From NCBI GenBank assembly GCA_001595785.1, contig LSSJ01000008.1, positions 1 through 40,668 on the forward strand: DNA of 40,668 bases, written 5' to 3'. Origin of the DNA: Euryarchaeota archaeon SM23-78. Its GTDB lineage: Archaea; Nanobdellota; Nanobdellia; Woesearchaeales; SM23-78. The notes below the pieces were generated by a model. The model was not told the DNA's origin. It did no database searches and saw only the letters and a program-made list of their open reading frames with translations. The position numbers were made by a program, and so were the translations under genes. The stretch's first letter is position 1. Every line of letters begins with the position of its first letter. This document shows positions 32,136 through 38,949 of this stretch, one piece after another.

Positions 32136-32241
32136 GGGATTGTATGAGTTAATGCTTGTACAACATTAAGCTATGGGGTAGCTTGGATCATCCTCTCTGG
32201 TTTGGGGCCAGAAGACCCCGGTTCGAATCCGGGTAGCCCCA
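32136..32241 (+). tRNA. tRNA-Pro (UGG) with an intron in the acceptor stem
   Basis: Exon 2 (32170-32241) gives a full tRNA body: D arm GGGTAGCTTGG, anticodon stem TCTGG/CCAGA with loop TTTGGGG (anticodon UGG, 32203-32205), T arm CCCGG-TTCGAAT-CCGGG, acceptor 3' strand TAGCCCC and discriminator A. Directly upstream only GCTA can pair with it. Joining GGG at 32136-32138 to G32170 restores GGGGCTA, a perfect 7-bp acceptor stem. The 31 nt between form a bulge-helix-bulge. The mature tRNA would be 75 nt. CCA is not encoded. Confidence 0.88.
32139..32169 (+). other. 31-nt tRNA intron at position 3/4 with canonical bulge-helix-bulge
   Basis: AATG (32133-32136) pairs with CATT (32164-32167), a 4-bp helix flanked by two 3-nt bulges, GGA (32137-32139) and AAG (32168-32170). 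The inner stem TTGTATGAG/CTTGTACAA (32140-32148 with 32155-32163, two G-U pairs) has a 6-nt loop. Outside, AG/CT and then AAGCTACC (32120-32127)/GGTAGCTT (32177-32184) pair. Cutting each bulge after its second base gives GGG + GCTA, exactly the acceptor stem needed. Confidence 0.88.
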
Positions 32242-32422
32242 GTTTATTCTATTTGTTAATATCATTTAGTTCGGGGGATTGAGCAAAGCGAATATCCCCC
32301 TTAAGTCTTTTCGTCAAAAAGCCTAAAGCTTTTTGTGATACCAGAAACTCAGTTTCTGAGCATCGTCAACGTTTTTTTTAAAGGTTGTGCGGATAGCCCC
32401 ATGTTTTCTATATTATTTAGTC
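32234..32422. repeat. tRNA-end duplication enclosing a hairpin element
   Basis: TAGCCCCA and the following TTCTAT...ATTTAGT downstream of the tRNA (32234-32271) recur at 32394-32422. Between them are GGGGGAT/ATCCCCC (32273-32300), CAAAAAGC/GCTTTTTG (32315-32335) and CAGAAAC/GTTTCTG (32342-32358, loop TCA) with outer strands GATAC/GCATC and a bulged A, followed by a T-run (about 32371-32379). The mini-hairpins belong to the same family as those after gyrB. No gene is visible from 32242 to 32513. Confidence 0.65.
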
Positions 32423-32513
32423 TACCTAAAAACCATTATATTTATAAATAAAGGACCAGTTCATTCCTCTAATAAGATATTTAATATAAATAGAAGAGAA
32501 TATATGGATTAAA

Positions 32514-32846
32514 ATGGTTAAGCGAGCAACTTATGGCTCTGTTAGAAGGCTTGGCTCACGTTATGGTAGAACAGTCAGGTTCAAGCTTGGAAAGATAGAA
32601 GCAGAGCAGAGGAAGAAGCATAAGTGTCCTTATTGTAATTATATAAAGGTCAGGAGAGTGTCTGCAGGCATTTGGCACTGCAAGAAGTGCAAATCCACTT
32701 TTACTAATAAGGCTTACACTGTTGGTAAGATTAGTCCTATAAGACAGGTTGTTGAAGAAGAAACTAAGATTAAAACTCGTAAAACCTCAAAAAAAGAGGT
32801 AAAAGAAGAGAAAGCTGAAGAGAAGAAAAAAGGACAAAGAAAATAA
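32514..32846 (+). CDS. rpl37ae: 50S ribosomal protein L37Ae
   Basis: The 110-residue protein is the archaeal/eukaryotic large-subunit protein eL43: GSVRRLGSRYGRTVRFKLGKIE, zinc finger CPYC...CKKC (Cys38, Cys41, Cys56, Cys59) and KSTFTNKAYTVGK. The core is normal; about 25 Lys/Glu-rich residues are added at the C terminus, as in the S3Ae tail but without hairpins. It opens the operon with rpoP, pcc1, prefoldin beta and the UPF0147 gene, an order common in archaea. Confidence 0.95.
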   Translation: MVKRATYGSVRRLGSRYGRTVRFKLGKIEAEQRKKHKCPYCNYIKVRRVSAGIWHCKKCKSTFTNKAYTVGKISPIRQVVEEETKIKTRKTSKKEVKEEKAEEKKKGQRK

Positions 32847-32880
32847 AAATAATAACTATGCACGCAGAAACGCGTGGGAA

Positions 32881-33024
32881 ATGAAAATGAGCGAGTACAA
32901 ATGCTTTTTTTGTAACAAAGTTATAAGTCCTGATAATATTAAGCGAAGAGTCAGATGTATTTATTGCGGTTCAAAAATTATTTTTAAAGCAAGAAGTGTT
33001 AATACCAAAGTAAAAGCAAGATGA
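32881..33024 (+). CDS. rpoP: DNA-directed RNA polymerase subunit P
   Basis: The 47-residue protein (start at ATG 32881, or at the in-frame ATG 32887) is the smallest archaeal RNA polymerase subunit, the homologue of Rpb12. Zinc ligands are Cys8/Cys11 (YKCFFCNK) and Cys26/Cys29 (VRCIYCGSK), followed by KIIFKARSVNTKVKAR. Length is typical. Its stop overlaps the start of the next gene (ATGA at 33021-33024), implying coupled translation. Confidence 0.93.
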   Translation: MKMSEYKCFFCNKVISPDNIKRRVRCIYCGSKIIFKARSVNTKVKAR

Positions 33025-33257
33025 ATCTGAGCGCTGAGATAATTGTCAAAGAAGATATTAATAACCTTGAGAAATTATTTGCTGCTGAGGAAAAAACTTT
33101 TAAGAATAAAAGAGCAGGTTATGAGATAAAAAAAATAAGGGATAAACTTGTTTTCAAGATAAAGGCAAAGGACAGCTCTGCTTTAAGAGCTGTGCTTAAT
33201 TCAATTACAAAATTAATAAGTGTTTACCAGTCAACCAAGCAGGTTGTGAAAAAATAA
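33021..33257 (+). CDS. pcc1: KEOPS complex subunit Pcc1
   Basis: The 78-residue protein is the dimerisation subunit of KEOPS, which makes the t6A modification at tRNA position 37. It shows the small alpha/beta Pcc1 pattern: a first strand with acidic residues, RAGYEIKKIRDKLVFKIKAKDSSALRAVLNSITKLISVY. Size and the position after rpoP are as in other archaea. The start codon overlaps the rpoP stop. Confidence 0.88.
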   Translation: MNLSAEIIVKEDINNLEKLFAAEEKTFKNKRAGYEIKKIRDKLVFKIKAKDSSALRAVLNSITKLISVYQSTKQVVKK

Positions 33258-33268
33258 AGGAAAAGAAA

Positions 33269-33607
33269 ATGAAAAAGGAATTGCAAAACAAAATCAACCA
33301 ATTATCCCTAATTGAGCAGAATCTTCAGAACTTTTCTTTGCAAAAACAACAGTTCCAAGTACAGTTAATGGAGGTTGAAAGCGCAGAAAAAGAATTAAGT
33401 GACTCAAAAGAAGCATACAAAATTATAAGTAACATAATGGTGGCTAGTGATAAAGAAAAAATTAAAAAAGAACTAAAAGACAGAAAAGAAGTTTTAAAAA
33501 CAAGGATTGAATCATTTGAAAAACAAGAAGCCAAGCTCAAAGAAAAAGCAGAGGAGCTGCAAAAAGAAGTGCTTGATGAGATGAAACAAAGTGAGAAGAG
33601 TGATTGA
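33269..33607 (+). CDS. pfdB: prefoldin subunit beta
   Basis: The 112-residue protein is the beta subunit of the hexameric chaperone prefoldin. It shows two long coiled-coil helices (KINQLSLIEQNLQNFSLQKQQFQVQ; LKDRKEVLKTRIESFEKQEAKLKEKAEEL) around a short beta hairpin (AYKIISNIMVASDKEKI, in place of the usual VYKxVGxxLV). It follows pcc1 by 11 nt and ends 1 nt before the next start. Confidence 0.9.
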   Translation: MKKELQNKINQLSLIEQNLQNFSLQKQQFQVQLMEVESAEKELSDSKEAYKIISNIMVASDKEKIKKELKDRKEVLKTRIESFEKQEAKLKEKAEELQKEVLDEMKQSEKSD

Positions 33608-33608
33608 A

Positions 33609-33857
33609 ATGGTAAAAGTAGGCGATGTAGTAGAGATTGTTAATGAAATAGTAGAAGACCCTACTCTTCCCAAGAATATAAAAGCCAAACTCGAAGAGAT
33701 TGTTGCTGAACTCAAAGAGACCAATCCCAAAGACATAAGACTGAGAGCAGATAAGTGCATTCATGAGCTTGATAGCATCTCAAGCGATGTTAATCTCCAA
33801 CCCTTTGTAAGAACACAGCTCTGGAGTATTGTTAGTATGTTGGAAGCCTTGGAGTAG
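33609..33857 (+). CDS. UPF0147 family protein
   Basis: The 82-residue protein is the small helical UPF0147 family, unique to archaea and of unknown role, often encoded after prefoldin beta. Conserved elements are MVKVGDVVEIVNEIVEDPTLPKNIK and NLQPFVRTQLWSIVSMLEALE. ATG 33609 is preferred to the upstream in-frame GTG at 33591. A structured element begins 11 nt after the stop. Confidence 0.85.
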   Translation: MVKVGDVVEIVNEIVEDPTLPKNIKAKLEEIVAELKETNPKDIRLRADKCIHELDSISSDVNLQPFVRTQLWSIVSMLEALE

Positions 33858-33868
33858 ACTGTTTCTTA

Positions 33869-34004
33869 AGTTCAAAAAAAGTAAGTGCCTATTTGCGAGG
33901 GCATCATCTACTAAACCGTCAAAGCGAAAGAGGGGGTTGCCCCATCCGGGGAGTTGAAGCTTTCGATAAAATAAGTGGGCCCGAGCTGGCACTTTTTTTG
34001 AACT
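33869..34004 (+). ncRNA. candidate structured RNA, copy 1 (3' of the UPF0147 gene)
   Basis: AGTTCAAAAAAAGT-aa-GTGCC (33869-33889) pairs with GGCACTTTTTTTGAACT (33988-34004), closing a 136-nt element. Inside are TATTTGCG, TCAAAGCG, then GGGGGTTGCCCCATCCGGGG (CCCC can pair with either G-run), and GGGCCCGAGC near the 3' side. The interior aligns with the minus strand of 36953-37073 over its length, but the closing stem is entirely different there and still self-complementary. It starts 11 nt after a stop codon. The 3' arm runs over the stop codon of the convergent MscS gene. No known RNA family is recognised. Confidence 0.65.
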
Positions 34005-34587
34005 ACTTTTTCCTAAAAGCTTTCCTCTTAATAATTACCTCCCTCTTATTAAAGATAGAGTTAGGAATAATCACTTCTTCTTTCTGAGCTGTTAAGAGTC
34101 TGGTCTCTAAGAAGCCAATGGAAGTTATCCTTCCCTTAACCTCTTTTATCTGGACCACATCTCCCTCATTAAACATCTTCTTACTCTTAATCATGATGCC
34201 AGCTATGAAATTAGGGAAAAAATCCTTAATTGCTAGGAGAAAAGAAACCACAACAATGATTATTATAGCTGCTGCTATCATGTTCAGAACTGCTGTTGTT
34301 AACCCAAGGCTGTTAAGAGACATCACAACAGCTATGAAGTAAATAAAGTAAGATACAAAGTTAGCAATAATTTTTTCTAAAGAAAACCTAAACCCAGCAA
34401 CTGTTCTTAAGTGCTTATCAAGCTTAACCTCGTTAAGAGCTCTTCTAACAATATTACCAATAAGCTTGCCAAGAATAAGCCCGATTAATAATATAAGTAT
34501 AGCTATAACAATCTTTGAAAGCACAGGCGTGAACGTGTCAGTTACGCCACTAATAGCCTCAATTGACTCATTAACAGCATCTGCCAT
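34003..34587 (-). CDS. mscS: small-conductance mechanosensitive channel (MscS family)
   Basis: The 194-residue membrane protein has three helices (about 22-45 VLSKIVIAILILLIGLILG; about 70-95 KIIANFVSYFIYFIAVVMSL; pore-lining helix about 100-130 with ALNMIAAAIIIIVVVSFLLAIKD) followed by the MscS beta domain signature NFIAGIMIKSKKMFNEGDVVQIKEVKGRITSIGFLETRLLT and IIPNSIFNKREVI. It releases solutes under osmotic shock. It lacks the C-terminal alpha/beta vestibule of larger MscS proteins. Its stop codon overlaps the 3' arm of the candidate structured RNA. Confidence 0.92.
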   Translation of the reverse strand: MADAVNESIEAISGVTDTFTPVLSKIVIAILILLIGLILGKLIGNIVRRALNEVKLDKHLRTVAGFRFSLEKIIANFVSYFIYFIAVVMSLNSLGLTTAVLNMIAAAIIIIVVVSFLLAIKDFFPNFIAGIMIKSKKMFNEGDVVQIKEVKGRITSIGFLETRLLTAQKEEVIIPNSIFNKREVIIKRKAFRKK

Positions 34588-34610
34588 GAAAAAGAGATAT
34601 ATACATTTGT

Positions 34611-35528
34611 TTATAAAGGTTTTTCCAAACTCCTCAAATAATCTTTTTTATATTCAAACCCCTCCTTCTTTGCAAGCTTAGCAATAGCTTTATCCAACCT
34701 GCTGCCGTACTGCGCTGCTCTTTTTCTTCTCCAAGCTATTTCTTTGGGTAAGCCAAGTTCCTCTGCTGCTTCACGCAATATTATCTTTGCGTTGTTATCA
34801 TCAATCTTAAAATTATCAGGTATCTTCATAGCAACACCTATTAATTCCTTATCTAGGAAGGGTGTTGAGAAATATATATCTTGGCTTGATGCAACAGCAA
34901 ATTCTCTTAATAAGTCTCGTTCATACATTTTTATTAATCCTCTCCAGCACTCTGCTTGTTTATCATCTGCCTCTTTGTGTCTTTGGTAGCCTGCAAATAC
35001 TTCTTCTGAGCCAAGACCAGTAAACAGGCATTTAACATTATCTTGTTTTGCCATCTCAATACTTGTGAGTTCTACACTACCAACACCAACATTGATTACA
35101 TTATTTAATTCTTTACCAAGTATTTTTACTGTTTTCTTAAAGAGTTCATGAGCTTGTTCTAATGAAATAATTTTAACTCTTAACTCAAATCCTAATTCCT
35201 TTGCAACCTTATTAGCATAAACAACGTCCTCAGGCTCTTTAGTACCTTTATCCTTAAAACCAACAGTGTAGCAAACAAAGTTTTTGCCTGCTTTTTTTGC
35301 AATCAAAGCTATGCTTGAGCTGTCAACTCCACCAGAAAATAATATTCCAAACTTTTCATCAGGGAAGCGGTTCTCAATTGCCTTAATTAATTCATTTGAG
35401 AGCAATTGCTTGATTTTATTCTTATTATCTAAATATTCTTTTATAGAATTTTTAATACCCAGGATTGTTTTTTCCCATTCTTTCTTACTTATAAGTTTGT
35501 TATTCTTGATATAAAACTCTGATTTCAT
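34611..35528 (-). CDS. asparagine-synthetase-type amidotransferase domain without glutaminase
   Basis: The 305 residues carry the ATP-pyrophosphatase domain of asparagine synthetase B: PP-loop ILFSGGVDSSSIA (SGGVDSS at 65-71), LFTGLGSEEVFAGYQRHKE, and the FSTPFLDKELIGVAMKIPDNFKI and REAAEELGLPKEIAWRRKRAAQYGS stretches. The N-terminal class II glutaminase domain with its catalytic Cys2 is absent: the protein begins MKSEFYIKNNKLI. It may use free ammonia or a separate glutaminase, or act on another substrate. The MscS gene follows 23 nt downstream. Confidence 0.8.
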   Translation of the reverse strand: MKSEFYIKNNKLISKKEWEKTILGIKNSIKEYLDNKNKIKQLLSNELIKAIENRFPDEKFGILFSGGVDSSSIALIAKKAGKNFVCYTVGFKDKGTKEPEDVVYANKVAKELGFELRVKIISLEQAHELFKKTVKILGKELNNVINVGVGSVELTSIEMAKQDNVKCLFTGLGSEEVFAGYQRHKEADDKQAECWRGLIKMYERDLLREFAVASSQDIYFSTPFLDKELIGVAMKIPDNFKIDDNNAKIILREAAEELGLPKEIAWRRKRAAQYGSRLDKAIAKLAKKEGFEYKKDYLRSLEKPL

Positions 35529-35634
35529 GCTAAATAATGGATAATTGTATTAATTTATTAAGATTTTCATGGAAAGTTTTAAAAACAACTATAAATCACT
35601 GTTAAGCATCATAATAAATCTTAAAGGTGATATT

Positions 35635-35898
35635 ATGGCAAAGAAAAAAGAAGAAAAAGCAGAAGCACCTGTTGGTGCTAGCAAGGAAGAACAGATAGGC
35701 TTTCATAAAGGAGCATTAAGCACGCTTGCAAAGGAAAGACAGGAGCTTGCAAGACTCCTCCAAATAGTTGAGCAACTCATGCAAATGCACCTAGCAGCTC
35801 TAAAAGAGCTAGGAGTGGACCTTGAAAAAGAAGCCCAAGAAGCAATGGAAGGCGCACCTCCAAAAAAACCTGACAAGCCAATCGATGAGATGCTTTGA
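35635..35898 (+). CDS. small helical hypothetical protein
   Basis: The 87-residue protein is not assigned a function. ATG 35635 (MAKKKEEKAEAP) is chosen from AAAGGTGAT just upstream; the longer frame from 35569 overlaps the promoter region (ACTATAAATC). It has a disordered Lys/Glu-rich start, a helix likely to form a coiled coil (QIGFHKGALSTLAKERQELARLLQIVEQLMQMHLAALKEL) and a Pro-rich end. Possibly a binding or scaffold protein. Confidence 0.65.
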   Translation: MAKKKEEKAEAPVGASKEEQIGFHKGALSTLAKERQELARLLQIVEQLMQMHLAALKELGVDLEKEAQEAMEGAPPKKPDKPIDEML

Positions 35899-35934
35899 GA
35901 TTATTAACTTATTTTTTATTTTTAATTCATAAAA

Positions 35935-35968
35935 GAGGTGGTGAAGGCACCTCAGAAGCCTAATTCTG
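35935..35968 (+). promoter_or_regulatory. two back-to-back hairpins before the next gene
   Basis: GAGGTG (35935-35940) pairs with CACCTC (35948-35953), loop GTGAAGG, and CAGAA (35953-35957) pairs with TTCTG (35964-35968). The GAGGTGGTGA is the best ribosome-binding-like sequence before ATG 35981, yet it is 40 nt away and inside the first stem. Confidence 0.4.
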
Positions 35969-35980
35969 GGATTTGTTAAG

Positions 35981-36469
35981 ATGGAGTATGATATAAAAGC
36001 AATCATTGAAAAACGTGAAAAAGCAAGGAAAGAGTATAAAAAGCTTAGAGACTTGGACAGCATGGTGTTTTTTGAAATTCCTCAAACTGAAATAAAAAAC
36101 ACTAATAAATACAGATGGTGGCTTTCCAACCTTCAACAAAAATGGATGACTGAATTCAATGATAAGAATAAATTTCATAGATCTTCTAACCCATGGAATG
36201 AAACAGGAGGTATATATGGCTATTTTGGTGACGAATATATTCCTCATTGCAAATTTCATAGATATGATGGGACTAAAGAGACTTGGAATGCAGATGATTT
36301 CAGAGTAAAAAGAGGTATATTAATTCGTGACCATTACACTTGGTATGATGTTGTAAAAGTTCAGAGAATATCAAACAACCTTGAAGAGTTCTTAAAGCAA
36401 GAAAAAATTGCTTATACAAGAACTGATTTCAAACTGCCTAAAGGTTTAACTCCTGATGAGCCACGTTAG
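35981..36469 (+). CDS. hypothetical protein
   Basis: I do not recognise this 162-residue soluble protein. It starts with a charged helix (MEYDIKAIIEKREKARKEYKKLRDLD), then an aromatic-rich middle (KYRWWLSNLQQKWMTEF, HRSSNPWNETGGIYGYFGDEYIPHCKFHRYDGTKETW) with several His and one Cys, and RDHYTWYDVVKVQRISNNLEEFLKQEKI. There are no membrane segments. It overlaps the convergent PUA-domain gene by 4 bp. Two hairpins lie just before its start. Confidence 0.6.
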   Translation: MEYDIKAIIEKREKARKEYKKLRDLDSMVFFEIPQTEIKNTNKYRWWLSNLQQKWMTEFNDKNKFHRSSNPWNETGGIYGYFGDEYIPHCKFHRYDGTKETWNADDFRVKRGILIRDHYTWYDVVKVQRISNNLEEFLKQEKIAYTRTDFKLPKGLTPDEPR

Positions 36470-36936
36470 ATATTCAGAGTTTTAATCCGCCTGTTCTTGC
36501 TTATCAGGTTCTGGGCTGTTCCTCTGACTATTCTGGTGCATCCCAAGAAATCTTTTTTATGCTTGACAAGATAGTAACCTCCTTGTTGGGACTCATTAAG
36601 TTCCAAGTCTTCTCCTTTAACCCAGGGCTCAACCTGTTCATCACTAATTTCAAGAATGTTTTTCTTTGCACTTGGCCCTATTAGTTGACTGCCTTCGACA
36701 CTTAATCTTATTCCATCAGGCATTACCTTGCCGATGTATAAGCCTGCCTTGTCAATCCTTAGCTGTCTTTCCTCTCCTTTTTCAATCACATCAAAGCCTC
36801 CTGTTAATAAAAAGAGTTTTTGCTTTGAACTAAGAAACAAGACGCCGTCTAGCTTATCATTAAAATCATAAATTTGTTTAAGACTATCAAGTATGTTTCT
36901 TTTTTCTCGAGTATTAAGAATTTTTAGTTTTTGCAT
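36466..36936 (-). CDS. PUA-domain RNA-binding protein (NOL1/NOP2/fmu C-terminal-like)
   Basis: The 156 residues look like a pre-PUA plus PUA protein of the kind found alone in archaea (COG3270-like or Nip7-like): an N-terminal alpha/beta part (DGVLFLSSKQKLFLLTGGFDVIEKGEERQLRIDKAGLYIGKVMPDGIRLSVEG) and a PUA-like end with DEQVEPWVKGEDLEL and GGYYLVKHKKDFLGCTRIVRGTAQNLISKNRRI. It probably binds rRNA or tRNA in ribosome assembly or modification. It lies downstream of aIF5B on the same strand, separated by a structured element. Confidence 0.6.
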   Translation of the reverse strand: MQKLKILNTREKRNILDSLKQIYDFNDKLDGVLFLSSKQKLFLLTGGFDVIEKGEERQLRIDKAGLYIGKVMPDGIRLSVEGSQLIGPSAKKNILEISDEQVEPWVKGEDLELNESQQGGYYLVKHKKDFLGCTRIVRGTAQNLISKNRRIKTLNI

Positions 36937-36952
36937 TTTTCTTCTTTTTGTT

Positions 36953-37073
36953 GGTTAGCACCAGGCTCCGGCCCGCTTGTGATTCCGAGGGCTCCACCTC
37001 CCCGGATGGGGCAACCCCCTGTTCCGCTTTGATTGTAAAGAAGATGTTGCCTCCGCAAATAATGGTGCTAACC
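36953..37073 (-). ncRNA. candidate structured RNA, copy 2 (between aIF5B and the PUA gene)
   Basis: GGTTAGCACCA and TGGTGCTAACC (36953-36963 and 37063-37073) close a 121-nt element. Read on the minus strand it shares with 33869-34004: TATTTGCGGAGGCA, ATCAAAGCGG, the exact 22-base run around GGGGGTTGCCCCATCCGGGG, and GGGCCGGAGCC near the end. The terminal stem has no sequence similarity to that of copy 1. It begins 11 nt after the aIF5B stop codon, the same spacing as copy 1. It is therefore transcribed with aIF5B and may lie in the leader of the PUA gene. Confidence 0.65.
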
Positions 37074-37084
37074 TTGACTATAAC

Positions 37085-38884
37085 TCAAACCCCCCACACA
37101 ACATTGTCTTTTCTCATTATCTCTGCGATTTCTTTCATTACTTGTATTTCATCAGGGGTTAAGTATTTCTTTAGTTTCTTAAGCTTCTTAAAGTCTTGCT
37201 CTGGGATTGCACTGTAAAGAATGTCTTTTTCATGTATCTGTCTACCGCACATCACTCCTGGAAGACCAATAGCTATCTGTTTTCCTTGCTCTACTCTTCT
37301 AAGGTTTTCTTTTTCTGACTGAATAGACTTAACCTCTGTTAATTTCTTGCCTGTCTTCATAAGAGGAGTGCCTACTTTAAGAATGCCTGCAAGCACATGT
37401 ACTCCAACAATAGCTGGGTTGCTCTGCCTAAAAATACAATTCTGCAGTATCTCTAACTTGCATGGTCTTACTAGTTGTTCTATTTGTTCTGCTTCAAGAG
37501 CCTTTTTCTTCTCCTGTGTCCAGAGCAAGTAATCATCAAGTAACTTATAGATTATGTCTCCTGTAATTATCTTAACCCTTTTAGAAGTTTCAACATTCTT
37601 GCCTAGCTCTACATTAAAACCTATTATAACACTCAAAAGAGGATCCTCTTCATAATTACTCTCAGCATCTGTCATGTCTTTTTTTGTTATTGCTCCAAGG
37701 CTTGCTTTTCTTATCTTAATATTCTTTTCTCCAAATAATTTGAGCACTGCTTCTAGGCTTCCTAGGCTATCAGCTTTGATAATAATTCCATGCTTTCCTG
37801 TGTCAAGCAACACTTCTTCTACTTCTGACTGGACTTTCTGCTTTGCCTTATCAATGCTCTTCTCATCATCCTCGCAGCTCACCAAGGGCATACCTGCAAC
37901 TGCTTCTTCTAGGTGAGGAGCACTTATCCTTACACCTATTGCTGCAACCACTGTATCAATGCACACAAAACTAGACTTCTTATCCCTCATCTCATGCAAA
38001 GGTGCTGGCTGGAATAAAGCCCTAACCTTTGTAACAATAGGCTTGTGCACTCCTCCAATAACAATTGTATCATTAGTATTAAGGGTTCCATTATAGATTA
38101 TCACATCCATGGTCTTGCCAAGACCTTCAACTTCTTTTACCTCTAGGATGGTGCCTTTGGCTGGCCCACTCACATCAATCTTAAGATTCTGCTCCAAGTA
38201 TTTTTGGGCAAGACCTGTTAATACCATTAAGAGCTCTGCTAGTCCTAGCTTGGTCTTAGCACTGCAAGGAACAATAGCTATCTGCTTGGTGTAGTCCTCT
38301 ACTCTGTCAAAGCGCTCAGCACCCATCTTAAACCTGTCATAGAGCTGGCCTATTATCTTGTAAATCCTTTCATCAATCATCTGTTTGGTGCTCTCATGTT
38401 GCTCTTCCAAATCTACTAGTAATCCAGGCTTTTTATTAGTATAACCAGGCACTAAGTCTAGTTTATTCGCAGCGATTACAAAAGGAGTCTTAGTGTTCTT
38501 AAGGATTTCAACTGCTTCTTTTGTCTGAGGTTTAAAACCTTCATTAATATCAACTACTAGCACAGCAATATCTGCAAGAGCTCCTCCTCTCTTTCTAAGG
38601 CTGGTAAAAGCAGCATGACCAGGAGTATCTATGAATAATAAGCCTGGGATTGAGAACTTCATCTTTAATTTATCAAGAAGCTTGCCGCACTTGTCCTGAA
38701 TAACCTTTAAAGGAATAATGCTTGCTCCTATTGCCTGAGTAATAGCACCTGCTTCTTTAGCAACAATATTGGTCTCTCTAATAGCATCTAGGATAGATGA
38801 TTTTCCATGATCCACATGCCCTAGTACTGATACAATAGGGCTTCTTGTGCTCTTCTCTTTCCTAGGGCTTTTTTCTTTGGTCAT
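37085..38884 (-). CDS. infB: translation initiation factor aIF5B (IF-2 homologue)
   Basis: The 599-residue GTPase promotes subunit joining. It starts, after a short Lys/Arg-rich lead, with IVSVLGHVDHGKSSILDAI (P-loop), EAGAITQAIGAS (switch I), FIDTPGHAAFTSLRKRG (G3) and IAANKLDLVPG (G4), then the domain II barrel (GTILEVKEVEGLGKTMDVIIYNG), domain III (IIIKADSLGSLEAVLKLF) and domain IV (KLEILQNCIFRQSNPAIVGVHVLAGILKVGTPLMK). Length and order are those of archaeal aIF5B; no intein is present. A minus-strand TATA-like stretch lies around 38905-38925. Confidence 0.96.
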   Translation of the reverse strand: MTKEKSPRKEKSTRSPIVSVLGHVDHGKSSILDAIRETNIVAKEAGAITQAIGASIIPLKVIQDKCGKLLDKLKMKFSIPGLLFIDTPGHAAFTSLRKRGGALADIAVLVVDINEGFKPQTKEAVEILKNTKTPFVIAANKLDLVPGYTNKKPGLLVDLEEQHESTKQMIDERIYKIIGQLYDRFKMGAERFDRVEDYTKQIAIVPCSAKTKLGLAELLMVLTGLAQKYLEQNLKIDVSGPAKGTILEVKEVEGLGKTMDVIIYNGTLNTNDTIVIGGVHKPIVTKVRALFQPAPLHEMRDKKSSFVCIDTVVAAIGVRISAPHLEEAVAGMPLVSCEDDEKSIDKAKQKVQSEVEEVLLDTGKHGIIIKADSLGSLEAVLKLFGEKNIKIRKASLGAITKKDMTDAESNYEEDPLLSVIIGFNVELGKNVETSKRVKIITGDIIYKLLDDYLLWTQEKKKALEAEQIEQLVRPCKLEILQNCIFRQSNPAIVGVHVLAGILKVGTPLMKTGKKLTEVKSIQSEKENLRRVEQGKQIAIGLPGVMCGRQIHEKDILYSAIPEQDFKKLKKLKKYLTPDEIQVMKEIAEIMRKDNVVWGV

Positions 38885-38949
38885 AATGGTATTAGTATAA
38901 CCCTGTGTTTTAAAAAGTTTTATATATCTGGATTAGTTAAGTATAAGAG

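Noticed and set aside
32176-32241. A tRNA beginning with GGGGTAG at 32175-32181 as its acceptor 5' strand
   Set aside because: GGGGTAG pairs poorly with TAGCCCC (A-A mismatch, two wobbles) and is clearly the D-arm of tRNA-Pro; the acceptor strand is restored by splicing instead.
33869-34004. 5S rRNA or another known ~120-nt RNA
   Set aside because: Length and closing stem fit loosely, but none of the 5S loop signatures is present and two copies with unrelated end stems exist.
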